This document shows, one piece after another, positions 51,300 through 60,764 of a DNA stretch of 64,000 bases; within the stretch, counting starts at the first letter, position 1, and each line of letters opens with the position of its first letter. A program made the translations under genes and the position numbers. Below the pieces are notes generated by a model that was not told the DNA's origin, ran no database searches, and saw only the letters and a program-made list of their open reading frames with translations. The DNA lies in assembly GCA_018292915.2 (NCBI GenBank), contig JACVVK020000219.1, positions 166,001-230,000 of the forward strand. The letters run 5' to 3'. The DNA comes from Batillaria attramentaria. Its lineage: Eukaryota; Mollusca; Gastropoda; Batillariidae.

Positions 51300-54200
51300 T
51301 GGGTGTTTAGGAGTTTAACGTCCTTTTCCACCACGTAAGGGTGCTTTCTAAGACGGGGCAACGAGAGAAAGGCCAGCACAAACATTGGCCCCAGCCGGGA
51401 TTCGAACTCTCGACCCGAGCATTGAAAGTCCAACGCTCTACCATTCGGCCACCCTGGCTCCCCAGAGAGAGAGAGAGAGAGAGAGAGGTCAGTTTCCGTG
51501 AACTAAACATTTGACGTCAGCCTCAGGCAGGTCGTCATACACAGACAGAGAGATGACGTCAATTCCGCGAACTAAACATTTTCACGTCAGCCTCTAGCAC
51601 TGCTATCGTCTGAGGAAGCTTGTTTATGTCTTGTGATTTCCCTGTTGGCTTTGTGGCTTCCCCGATTGAATTATTTTTCACATGAAATCTGGAAGATCTA
51701 GAGGGCTGGTTAAATGTCGGAGGCAGTGACGATACTTGCTTATTTTGTCTGTGAACTAAGCGTTTGACGTCAGCTTCACACTGGTGGTATGACAGATGAT
51801 GCTTGTGCATGTCTTGTGATTTCCCTGTTGCTTTTGTGACTTCCCTGGCTGAACTAATTTTTACATAAAATCTGGAAGATCTAGAGGGCTGGTGAAACAT
51901 GGACTAGAATACCTTGGATTGTACTTATGAAATCGAAAATTTGGAACTCTTTTGACCGGTGCTTCTCGCAGAAACTTGAAAAAGTTATGTTTATCTAAAA
52001 GTTCAGTTATTCTAAATGATAAAGATATAATAGTGCAGTAGTTCCTGTCATATGTGCAGTTGTCACACTAGACAAAAAACGCCGGGATGATAAGTAATTT
52101 GCAGTAGTCTTTTCATAGATATTTGATCTTATGTGCAAACCACCCCTACCTCGGAAATATTTTTTTTACACAAAACCAGTCAGAGCTACAGAGCTGTAGC
52201 ACTAATCAATGCAGTGTGATTGGGTGAACTTCCAAAGTCTAGAAAATGAAGGAATTTGAACAACTTTTTCGAAAAAATTCGTAACATGACCGATTTTTTA
52301 AAATTGGCGATAACTCTTCTGAAAATGCGGCAGGCTAAAAATCGTGAAAGGTAGCTCTGGAGAAGGTGATTTCCCATTTCATCTCAAAGTAAAAAGGCCT
52401 CCATCGAGGTGGTTTAGGAGATAGCCATCATTACATCCGTCTACACACACACACACACACACGTCATTCCCGCCAAAAAGAACGCAGCAGCAAAGTGTGC
52501 ACGTAAGGTGTCTATGACGCAGATTTCGTTACGTCACTGTGTGCGTGAAAGTAAGTATTGTTTGGAGAAACGTCACAGTCTTGTTTTGTATCACTGAAAC
52601 TTGCTGCTGCGCGTAGCAAAATCTGCCCCGTCTCATAAAGTTGTTTCTCTATAGAGAAACAACTTAAAAAGCTCCTATCGTTGTTCCTCATGTCTTGTGT
52701 CGTTCATCTGTCTCTTTCGGTTCCTGTCTCGTTTGTTGAAAAGGGGTCTCCGACCCAGGAGTGGGTGGGGGAACGCGACAATTTCAAACAAGCAAAAAAA
52801 AAAAAAAAAAAAAAGGGGAGGGGGGGGGGGTGTTTGGGAGTTTAAAGTACTTTTCCACCACGTAAGGGTGATATCAAAGATGGGGCAACGAGAAGAAGGC
52901 CAGCAGAACATTTGGCCCCTGCCGGGTTTTCGAACTTTCGACCCGAGCATGGAGAGTCTAACGCTCTACCATTCGGCTATCCCCCCCCCCCCCAAAAAAA
53001 AACAAAAAAACAAACAAACAAACAAACAAAAAAAAACAAAAAAAAACAAAACATAATAACCACAACAACCACAAAAAGAACTAATGCAGCAAGGAAACCA
53101 GTCGCACAACTTGTTTGATCCTGTGTTATATTAGGACTACGCATCAACAGATCCAGACAAACATCTTAGACGTGGGAGTTTTCTTGAAGAGGTATTCACT
53201 CTTTTATCGTAATAAGGTCAGGTACGTCAAGAGGGAGGTAGTCACCCTTGGAAAGCCCCCCCCCCCCCCCACACACCTCAATTCTCGGACCAGATGGTCA
53301 TATATTGCGCTTAAAGAAGAAAATCAGAATTCTACCTACCACAAGTTTTCTGCCAAAGCGGTTATTCACGGTGTAGTCATCTGTCATGCGGGCGAGCGCC
53401 ACCATCCCATCAAACTTGGGCACGTGAGAAGCGTCGCTGTCAAGGTCACTGAACTTGTCAACGATTCGTTTCCCGGGAAACAGCTTCTTTGCCCTTGACC
53501 TTGCCTCTTCCCACGATAATTCCGGTTCGACTTCACGGCCGTTCCGGCGGCTGTTAGCGCCTTCTCTTTCTTCAACTGCTCGCCGTCTCGCAAGCTCTGG
53601 AAATGGTAATGTAAAGATGAACTTCATGGAGTACAGGTTTTCACGTGTGAAGATGATTGGCGAGATCAAATAATACTTCTCTTTAACGTTTGTTTGGTTT
53701 TTATTTTTTTTTTTTTTTCATGGGAGTAGTTTTCAATGGTCAGTGTATGCCGACCCTTTAGTAACTGGGTTATTTTTATCTGACTCTCTGTACACTTACA
53801 ACGACGACGCACTCATATACCTGTGTGTTTCTCTGTCTGTGAGGGGAGCCGGGGTGGTCGAATGGTAGAGCGTTGGACTTCTAATGCTCGGGTCGTGAGT
53901 TCGATCCCGGCTGGGGCCAAATATTGTGCTGGCTTTTTCATCGTTGCCCCGTCTTTGATATCACCCTATGTGGTGGAAAAGGACGTTAAACCCCCAAACA
54001 CCCACCCCACCCTCTCTGTCTGTGCTTGCGTACGTGCGTGCGTGCGTGCGAGTGTACGTGAGTTTTCTATACCTCGCCGTTGAGCTTCCTGAGTCGTCAA
54101 GGGCGGTTTTGGACAGCACCGGGAGCGAAGTCCGATCTTCATCCAGTGGCCACGTTGTGGGTCCCTGTCATCTTTGTACAGGGACACGGTTTCTCCGCCG

Positions 54201-54851
54201 CACTGTTGGCTCATGTCAGTGAAAGTCTCTTGGTGGCAGCGGTCACACCACCTCATGCCGGGCGCTCTTCTTCCACAGATCTGATCATTCAACCGGAAAT
54301 ATAAACCCTCTTTCAATGACTGGTGTGGACTCAACTCTGTACCATCGGGTTGCACTACGCTTACCCTCTGTAATGACCCGAAACAAGCTGACCGAGACCT
54401 GAGCCGAGACAACTAATCACGAAGAAGGAAAACCACAAACACGCTCGGTGACAAGGAAAGTGGACAGTTCTGAACAACTTTTGTGGTCAACGTGCTATTT
54501 GACAGTGTGCACAGAAGCGATGAGTTCTGTGGCATTCACCAGTACAGTACATTTTCAGCCTGTTTCAGAGAGTATTGCCTGCATGAGTTGCCCCCCCCCC
54601 CCCCCCCCTGCATACACAGAACAGCATGCATGCGTTTTTCGTGGCAACTTCGTGCTCTGCCACGAAAAATGCGTGCTTGTTGCGGCAAGAGAGACAACTC
54701 ATGCAGGCAATAATCTCTGAAACTGGCTGAAAATGTACTGTGCTGGTAAATACGACAGAACTCATCGCTTCTACCTGAACTAGTCAGCCCACAACAGGTT
54801 TTCGTCCACAGTAGTGCTGCTCATCTTCAACTTTGCAAGTCTGGCAAAAAT

Positions 54852-54915
<64 letters not shown>

Positions 54916-55856
54916 AGGCGGAGGAAGACTGACGCCGAGTGCCGGTGTGTGATGTGGTGTGATTATGCGTTGCATTCCTAAGAAGGACTCATCCAGACAC
55001 TTTGTTGGGAACACGCCGGCCTTTTGAGGGTTTAAGCGTTTTATTATGGAGAGGATCGACAACATAAATACAATCATGCAAAGTTGGCCGTACGGTAAAG
55101 CAACCAATAGGCCTACAATACGGCGGCACATTTAGCAATTGTAACAATTAAAAACTTTACCACCACCATCCCCCCCCCCAAAAAAAAAAAAAAAAAACAA
55201 ACAAAAAAACAAAAACAACAACAACAACAAAACAACAACAACAAAAAACACCACCACCAACAACAACAAAAAACAAACAAACAAACAAACAAACAAAAAA
55301 AACCCTCCAACAACAACAACAAACAAAACAAAACAAACAAACAAACAACAACAACAACAAAACCCCACCAAATCTAGAGCATAGAGTATCGACAGCGCGA
55401 AATTATCTATAAATAATAAACGCAATGTTCACTGACCCTGCACAGTCTGACGAAGTTCGGATCATCTGCAGCTGCGCCTCTTGTTGCACCATGAGCGCCA
55501 CCTGGTGTTAAACCATCAGCATCAGTGATACGATACAAAGCGCTTGATAAAGAAAAATGGTTGAAGACTTCAAAGTAATTGGTTGTAATTATTAGTATCA
55601 TCATTATTCACCATCGTTGTTGTTGTTGTTGTTAGTAGTAGTAGAAGTAGTAGTAGTCGTAGTAGTGGTTGTAGTCATTTTTCCAGACAACGGAACATGT
55701 AAAATGCTACCTACCGGTCGATTTTTCACGGCAAAGTTGTTTGTGCTCTTGCCAGTGCTGCCTCTGACAATCCTTATTACAGTACCCCACCTTGTAACAA
55801 CCTGTGCACCGTTTAAGATTTCCGTGGCTTGCGCCGCACCCTGCACATTTCTCCAT
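50107..55856 (-). CDS. Single-MYND-finger protein with unrecognised C-terminal region (5 exons, joined)
   Basis: Minus-strand exons: 55856-55715, 55501-55437, 54367-54073, 53596-53340, 50292-50107. All phases agree; 945 bases, 314 residues. Residues about 4-42 form a MYND zinc finger, a protein-interaction module (CAGCGASHGNLKRC ... GYCNKDCQRQHWQEH). Next come a Gly/Ala linker, a Cys-rich segment (QICGRRAPGMRWCDRCHQET), a basic segment with EARSRAKKLFPGKRIVDKF, and a final part reading SIVIFYNEDDPMPYFRYDQL with HLHRFILETGFRIDDPWDVL before TAG. I do not recognise the region after MYND. The plus-strand gene at 58.4 kb has the same exon order and intron phases. The first exon was too short to show as a long open frame. 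Intron 4 (3 kb) is packed with repeats. Confidence 0.8.
50625..51095. repeat. Inverted-repeat element, copy 1
   Basis: AACGCGATCACACTACCATA (about 50756) is inverted at about 51030-51053 (TATGGTAGTGTGATCGCGTT). The left flank CTGTCGCGTTCCCCCAGCCA ... GAGACAGATGAACGACACAA recurs inverted at 52640-52785. Confidence 0.72.
51290..51462 (-). mobile_element. tRNA-derived SINE, family 1
   Basis: Reverse-oriented full-length copy between two GA microsatellite tracts, inside intron 4 of the minus-strand MYND gene. Confidence 0.9.
51485..51905 (-). repeat. Tandem duplication, about 150-bp unit
   Basis: Two copies sharing GTCTTGTGATTTCCCTGTTG and TCTGGAAGATCTAGAGGGCT, with a partial third copy. On the minus strand both units stay open and encode similar 50-residue repeats (QPSRSSRF.VK, TGKSQD). 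Confidence 0.75.
52640..52785. repeat. Inverted-repeat element, copy 2 (fragment)
   Basis: Reverse complement of 50630-50750 (CTCCGACCCAGGAGTGGGTG, TTGTGTCGTTCATCTGTCTC), also containing an AAGTTGTTTCTC palindrome. Confidence 0.72.
52828..52990 (-). mobile_element. tRNA-derived SINE, family 1
   Basis: Reverse-oriented copy flanked by poly-A/poly-G and poly-C/poly-A runs. Confidence 0.85.
53340..53596 (-). CDS. Conserved basic exon of the minus-strand MYND gene
   Basis: Acceptor CATTTCCAG, donor GTG|GTAGGT, phase 1 to phase 0. It is the best conserved part of the pair: LSWEEARSRAKKLFPGKRIV here against LTWQEARSRATILYPGKRIV in the plus-strand copy, followed in both by DKF.DLD.D...VP. It starts with an Arg/Glu-rich helix. 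Confidence 0.85.
53842..54013 (+). mobile_element. tRNA-derived SINE, family 1
   Basis: Near-consensus copy, in an intron of the minus-strand MYND gene. Confidence 0.9.
54073..54367 (-). CDS. Cys-rich exon of the minus-strand MYND gene
   Basis: Acceptor GGTCATTACAG, donor CGAG|GTATAG, phase 0 to phase 1. It contains CGRRAPGMRWCDRC, then QQCGGETVSLYKDDRDPQRG and SRCCPKPPLTTQEAQRR. The C-G-[RK]-R-[AS]-P-G motif and the next Cys pair recur in the paralogue. This may be a second zinc-binding module; inference only. Confidence 0.75.
54514..54771. mobile_element. Foldback element, family F2
   Basis: Arms of about 77 bases: 54514-54590 (GAAGCGATGAGTTCTGTGGC...) and 54694-54771 (...CGACAGAACTCATCGCTTC). 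Between them lies a smaller hairpin, TTTTTCGTGGCA ... TGCCACGAAAAA. It lies in intron 2 of the minus-strand MYND gene. Confidence 0.85.
54852..54913 (+). repeat. GT microsatellite
   Basis: About 31 GT units in intron 2 of the minus-strand MYND gene. Confidence 0.95.
55160..55372 (-). repeat. A/C-only low-complexity tract (G/T on the minus strand)
   Basis: AAC/AAAC/CCA runs in intron 2 of the minus-strand MYND gene; the mirror image of the 48.3-kb tract. Confidence 0.85.
55437..55501 (-). CDS. Linker exon of the minus-strand MYND gene
   Basis: Acceptor TTAACACCAG, donor AGG|GTCAGT; 65 bases, phase 1 to phase 0. It encodes a Gly/Ala-rich linker ending DDPNFVRLCR. The paralogous exon at 60375 ends SVTYVCR at the same phase. 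Confidence 0.7.
55715..55856 (-). CDS. MYND-finger exon of the minus-strand gene
   Basis: ATG at 55856, phase-1 donor ACCG|GTAGGT. It encodes a complete MYND consensus: C-x2-C, then RC-x2-C, YC-x3-C, H-x3-H and a final C. A second possible donor four bases downstream (TAG|GTAGCA) is less likely, because only the phase-1 choice matches both the next exon and the paralogue. Confidence 0.82.
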
Positions 55857-56350
55857 CTCGGGTATAAATCTTTAGCCGAAGAAAGTTGAAGTTTTACAGA
55901 CAAGTTAATCTTTCCCAAGATGCTCAGAATCTTTGACTTTGTCCGCTTGACTCGGGCAAAGAAACAAACTGCTGCCGATACAAGCTCCGATTGTGTCTAA
56001 CAAAATGGCCGACGCAAGGTCACAATTCCTCTCTCTAGACACTGCGTTGTTTTGTTCGGCAAATGTGAGGTGGAATGTGTAACTAAACACCGCCAAACAC
56101 AAGCTAGAGTATTTGACTTCCCTATTGCGTGCGGGGCAGTTTTAACTGCGTGAATCTTTTTAACGCACAGTAAGGCTGCCACACAACTATGGCGCATGCA
56201 CAAGGGCAATGATGCGAAACGGTGGCCTTATATAGTCTTTCCCGGTGCATCTGACAGTCGCCGTTGGCAACGTCTGCATGCAATCGATTCGGTATTATGT
56301 CTGTCCCCCCCCCCCCCCCTTCCCCCCCCCACACGCGCGCGTACGCAAAT

Positions 56351-56351
<1 letters not shown>

Positions 56352-56424
<73 letters not shown>
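56352..56424 (+). repeat. CA microsatellite
   Basis: About 36 CA units joined to a SINE end. Confidence 0.95.
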
Positions 56425-56428
<4 letters not shown>

Positions 56429-56579
56429 TAACGTACTTTTCCACCACATGGGGCGTGATATCAAAGACGAGACAACGGTGGAAAAGTCAGCACAAGTATG
56501 TGGCCTCAGCCGGGATTCGAACTCACGTCCCGAGCATTGTAAGTCCAACGCTCTACCATTCGACTATCCCGGCTCCCCC
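56425..56579 (-). mobile_element. tRNA-derived SINE, family 1
   Basis: Reverse-oriented; its 3' end merges into a CA microsatellite. Confidence 0.87.
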
Positions 56580-56700
56580 AAACAAAAACAAAAACACTCG
56601 ACTGACCTATTGTGTATAAGTGTATAAACGAGTAATTGTTTTGGTGCATGTCCCTCTGCACATCCCAGCGGAAATATCGAGACAACAAGGAAGGAAATAA

Positions 56701-56701
<1 letters not shown>

Positions 56702-56798
<97 letters not shown>
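56702..56798 (+). repeat. CA microsatellite
   Basis: About 48 CA units. Confidence 0.95.
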
Positions 56799-57844
56799 GC
56801 TACAAGTTTGTGTGCATGTCTGTCTGACCTCAAATACCAGTTGAAGGCCTGCTTTAGCCCGAGATCTGTACAGTATACGGCAGGTTTGTGCGTGTGTGTG
56901 AGTGTGAGTGTGTGTGCGGCAAGCCAAGTTGCACACTGTCACCGTCAGTTGCCACTGCAGTACATTGCACGGAGTCGATTTGTCGAACGAGGCAACCGAC
57001 AACACTTACTCCGCTCACCGGGTCGCTGCACTGAGATACGTATGTATGCAGCCTAGTTGTTTATCCTCACGGCTTCTGAGTCACTGTGGGTTGCACCTTC
57101 TTTCATAATTTTTGGGGTATTACAGGTCAGGGACGAAGCCGAAACTGATATCAGGCTGCTTCAGCCCTGAGGTAGCCTGCGGCCGCGCTGGCCGCTCTGA
57201 CCCGTGGTGTACATCAGAGAGCAGAGTGATTTTTGGCTTCGTCCCAATACTGATCAAGTTACGCAGGTCATGTCTTTTTCATCCCGTACTTGGTATTTAC
57301 TTTAAAACTCTGTCCACGCACGTAGCCTGCTTAAGAGGCTATATAACTAATATGTATAAAATTATTACGCTTTGAGTCATGGAGATGCAACTGTGACACA
57401 ATCAAGGGTGTAACACAGTTCGCGCTGTTGAATAGGCTGTATACAACTCACCATCAGCTGCAGAAATTTTCTGCGCGACTTGATTTTTGATAAACATTTG
57501 GAGATAATAAGGACCATTTACCATCTTGCGGTATTTAGACACCTCTTCCTCGTTTCAGGACAGCGTAGGCGGGAAACGGCAGAACAATGCACCAGCTCCG
57601 TGACTGACGTCCTGATGTGTACGAAGAGCAAGACTGCGAAAACAGAGTGAGTGTTTCGCGACATGGTACCGGTTGTGAGGACTTGACTTCACACTCAGAG
57701 AGACGACACAGGTCACGCCATACATTAGAACAGTCTGCACCGAGTGCACTTTGGCCGGGGTGAGCTGTGCTGTGGCTGAATCAATAGCTTCGAAAGCGGC
57801 AGTTTTCCAACTCAGGGCCGTTACGAACATAGAAGCTATAAACA

Positions 57845-58200
57845 CGCTAAGTATGTATGTATGTATATGTGTGTCAGTGTATGCATGTATTTGTGTACGA
57901 ATGTGTATGTATCTGTATGTGTGTATGTATGTAAGTATGTATTTGTGTACGTATGTGTATGTATGTATTTGTGTACGTATGTGTATGTATGTATTTGTGT
58001 ACGTATGTGTATGTATGTATTTGTGTACGTATGTGTATGTATGTATTTGTGTACGTATGTGTATGTATTTGTGTACGTATGTGTATGTATGTATTTGTGT
58101 ACGTATGTGTATGTATATGTATGTATGTATGTATGTATTTGTGTACGTATTTGTGTACGTATATATACATATGTATGTATACGTATATATATGTATGTAA
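57845..58200 (+). repeat. GTAT-rich minisatellite with 26-bp unit
   Basis: Repeats of GTATGTATTTGTGTACGTAT then GTGTAT in the interval between the two MYND genes; all frames open. Confidence 0.88.
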
Positions 58201-58413
58201 TTGTATGTTGTTGAAATAACAAAATGGAATATTGGATTTTGTATAAATATTCAGTCTTTGACTGCTGGATTTTTGTGATTTTGGGGGGTGAATTTTAAAG
58301 CGGCATTGCTATGATGTCAAACGCAGCGTTATGTTCAGTAGGAGTACATGGCATTAATCCTTCTTCAAAATCTGTCTCTGTGGTGTGTAGCTTAAGCTAC
58401 CAGACAAAAAGAC

Positions 58414-58428
58414 TGAAGATGGCCGCGC
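58414..58428 (+). promoter_or_regulatory. TISU-like start context
   Basis: TGAAGATGGCCGCGC resembles the SAAGATGGCGGC element that combines transcription and translation starts of short-5'-UTR genes. This is suggestive only. Confidence 0.3.
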
Positions 58429-58809
58429 CTAAAGAGACCACGGAGGGTTCCGTAGAGGAAAGATGCGCGCAGTGCAGTTCAAAGTCTTCTTCCCTGCGAC
58501 GTTGCACAAGGTGTCTGGAGGTGCGATATTGTTCCAGCCAGTGCCAGAGACAACACTGGCCGATCCACAAAAGCACGTGCAGAAGGCCAAAGCCAACTGA
58601 CGACACGCAAGCAAACTTTGCAACGGCAAAGAGGTGCGCGTGTTGCGAGTCGAGCGACTCAAACCTTCGTCGATGTACGGGATGTCTTGCCGTATGGTAC
58701 TGCTCCAAGACCTGTCAGACACAGCACTGGTCTCAACACAAACCTTCTTGCAGAGAAACAGGTTCGGCAGGCGCCAAGGACACCAAAAGGCCGGACACCA
58801 AAACACCAG
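58419..58809 (+). CDS. Two-MYND exon of the plus-strand gene
   Basis: Start at ATG 58419 inside GAAGATGGCCGCGCC, close to the TISU-type initiator seen at short-leader genes; donor CCAG|GTATTG. Both fingers retain all Cys/His ligands (RCTRC..., RYCSSQCQRQHW; RCTGC..., WYCSKTCQTQHW). The two fingers probably arose by internal duplication. Confidence 0.88.
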
Positions 58810-60030
58810 GTATTGTAAAGATAAATCTTTGTAGGTGACACCTTGGCAAGGAACTATTTACTATCTAAAGTCTCAATACGTATGATAGGCACACGTACAA
58901 CAGCGAATTCTCACTACTCCAACCGTTAGAACAAAGTTCTTCGGCCAGCGCCGTTTCTCCTTCCAAAGCCCGGTCCTCTGGAACAGCCTCCCTCAGGAAA
59001 TACGACACAATCAATCTGCCCAGTCATTCAAACGCGCCCTTAAAACACATCTATTCATATCAGCCTTCAGACAAATCTTTCAGCCCGTTACCAACACCAA
59101 CCCGTTGTTTTTGCAGTGTGTACGTTTGTAGGTGTGTATTGTATTGTACTCCATGGTAATTCATCCAACCAAAACAAGTTGCATGGTAATCACCACCCGA
59201 CAAAAGCACCTACTTAGTCCACTCTCTCTTGACTTACAACTAAACGACACACCCATTCAACAAGTAACCGAACACCGCCTTCTTGGTATTACAATAGACC
59301 ATCAGCTCCAGTGGAAAGCTCACACCAATGCCATATCCAAAACTTTATCCAGACAACTGTTCGTTCCTTCCAAGCTCAAATATTTTCTTGATCTGGAAAG
59401 TCGCAGAATGTTTTATAATGCGCACATAAGGTCTCACTTGGACTATGCTTCAACGGTGTGGGATAACTGTAGCGACATTCATTTAAAAGGGCTAAACTCT
59501 TTACACAGACGAGCCGCCAAACTGATTTTACCAAACCCGTGCCTTACGACCGATCGGAAACTGAAACAACTGCATATTCTCCCACTGTCTGAACATCTAC
59601 AGTACAACAAAGGGGTTCTTCTGTTTAAAATTCGGAACAGAAAGGCCCCTGATTATCTATCGGATCTAGTCCTTCGATCAAACTCCCATTATGGCAGTGT
59701 AAGTAGACTTTATATTATCCCGCGACCAAGAATCGATTTGTTTAAATGCAGCTTATCATTTTCTGGACCCACATTATGGAACAGCCTTCCGATCCATGTC
59801 AAATCCGCACCCTCTATCGCTGTTTTCAAGGAGAGGCTGTTCAAACACTTTTCGTCGCAGTAAAGCAGGAAATCATCAAATACTCCTTCATGACAATGAC
59901 ATATTACGTTTGGTTGATTGAATGCTTGTCTGTTTTGTTCTGCTTGTCAACATAGTTTGTTCTTTTTCTTGTTTCTTTGTTTGTTTGCCTGTTTGTTTAT
60001 GCTGCTTTTTTTTTCTTTTCGTTTTTGTTC

Positions 60031-60092
<62 letters not shown>

Positions 60093-60237
60093 GCTCATCC
60101 ATTTTTCTCTGTTTTTATTCTTTTATTTTTACTATTAGTTAGATGATTATAGTACGTAGCAACGGCAGGTATGAAAATTGACTGTTAATGTTAACTGCCT
60201 CTACCGTTGTAAAATAAAGATTCATTGATTCATTGAT

Positions 60238-60329
<92 letters not shown>

Positions 60330-60715
60330 GGGATTTTGCAAGTACTGGTGTCAGTGCGTCTGTTCATTTTACAGACGCTGCTGATTCAAGTGAAAACACA
60401 ACAAGAACTCGCCAGGATGAAGAGCCCAAACCACGGTACCAGTCTGTCACATATGTGTGCCGGGTAAGTTCAAAGTAAGCGTAGCAAAGCTAGTCATAGA
60501 ATGAACGGATCGCTGAAGATCCATGTTAGTTATTTGAAACGTCTGAATAATTGTGATCTTTGCAATATTTCTTGCAGTTGCTGAAGACATTCCACGATTG
60601 GTTGATTTCATGTTTCATAATTACCAGTCGCACGTGTGTGTGTGGGTATGTGCGAGTGGATGAATATAGGTATGTGTGTGTGTGTGTGTGCGCGCACGCA
60701 CACACACACACACGC

Positions 60716-60764
<49 letters not shown>

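Larger units (their letters stand above)
55857..58418. promoter_or_regulatory. Shared upstream region of the head-to-head MYND genes
   Basis: 2.56 kb between the two start codons. It contains a SINE, two long CA arrays and a GTAT minisatellite. CpG-containing unique DNA near 55980-56200 and 57540-57830 could hold the two promoters. No TATA box could be assigned. Confidence 0.35.

Noticed and set aside
53115..53498. 127-codon plus frame opposite the conserved MYND-gene exon
   Set aside because: Antisense shadow of the exon at 53596-53340.
57751..58222. Frames of 88-149 codons rich in Tyr/Val/Cys or Thr/His/Tyr
   Set aside because: Translations of the GTAT minisatellite.
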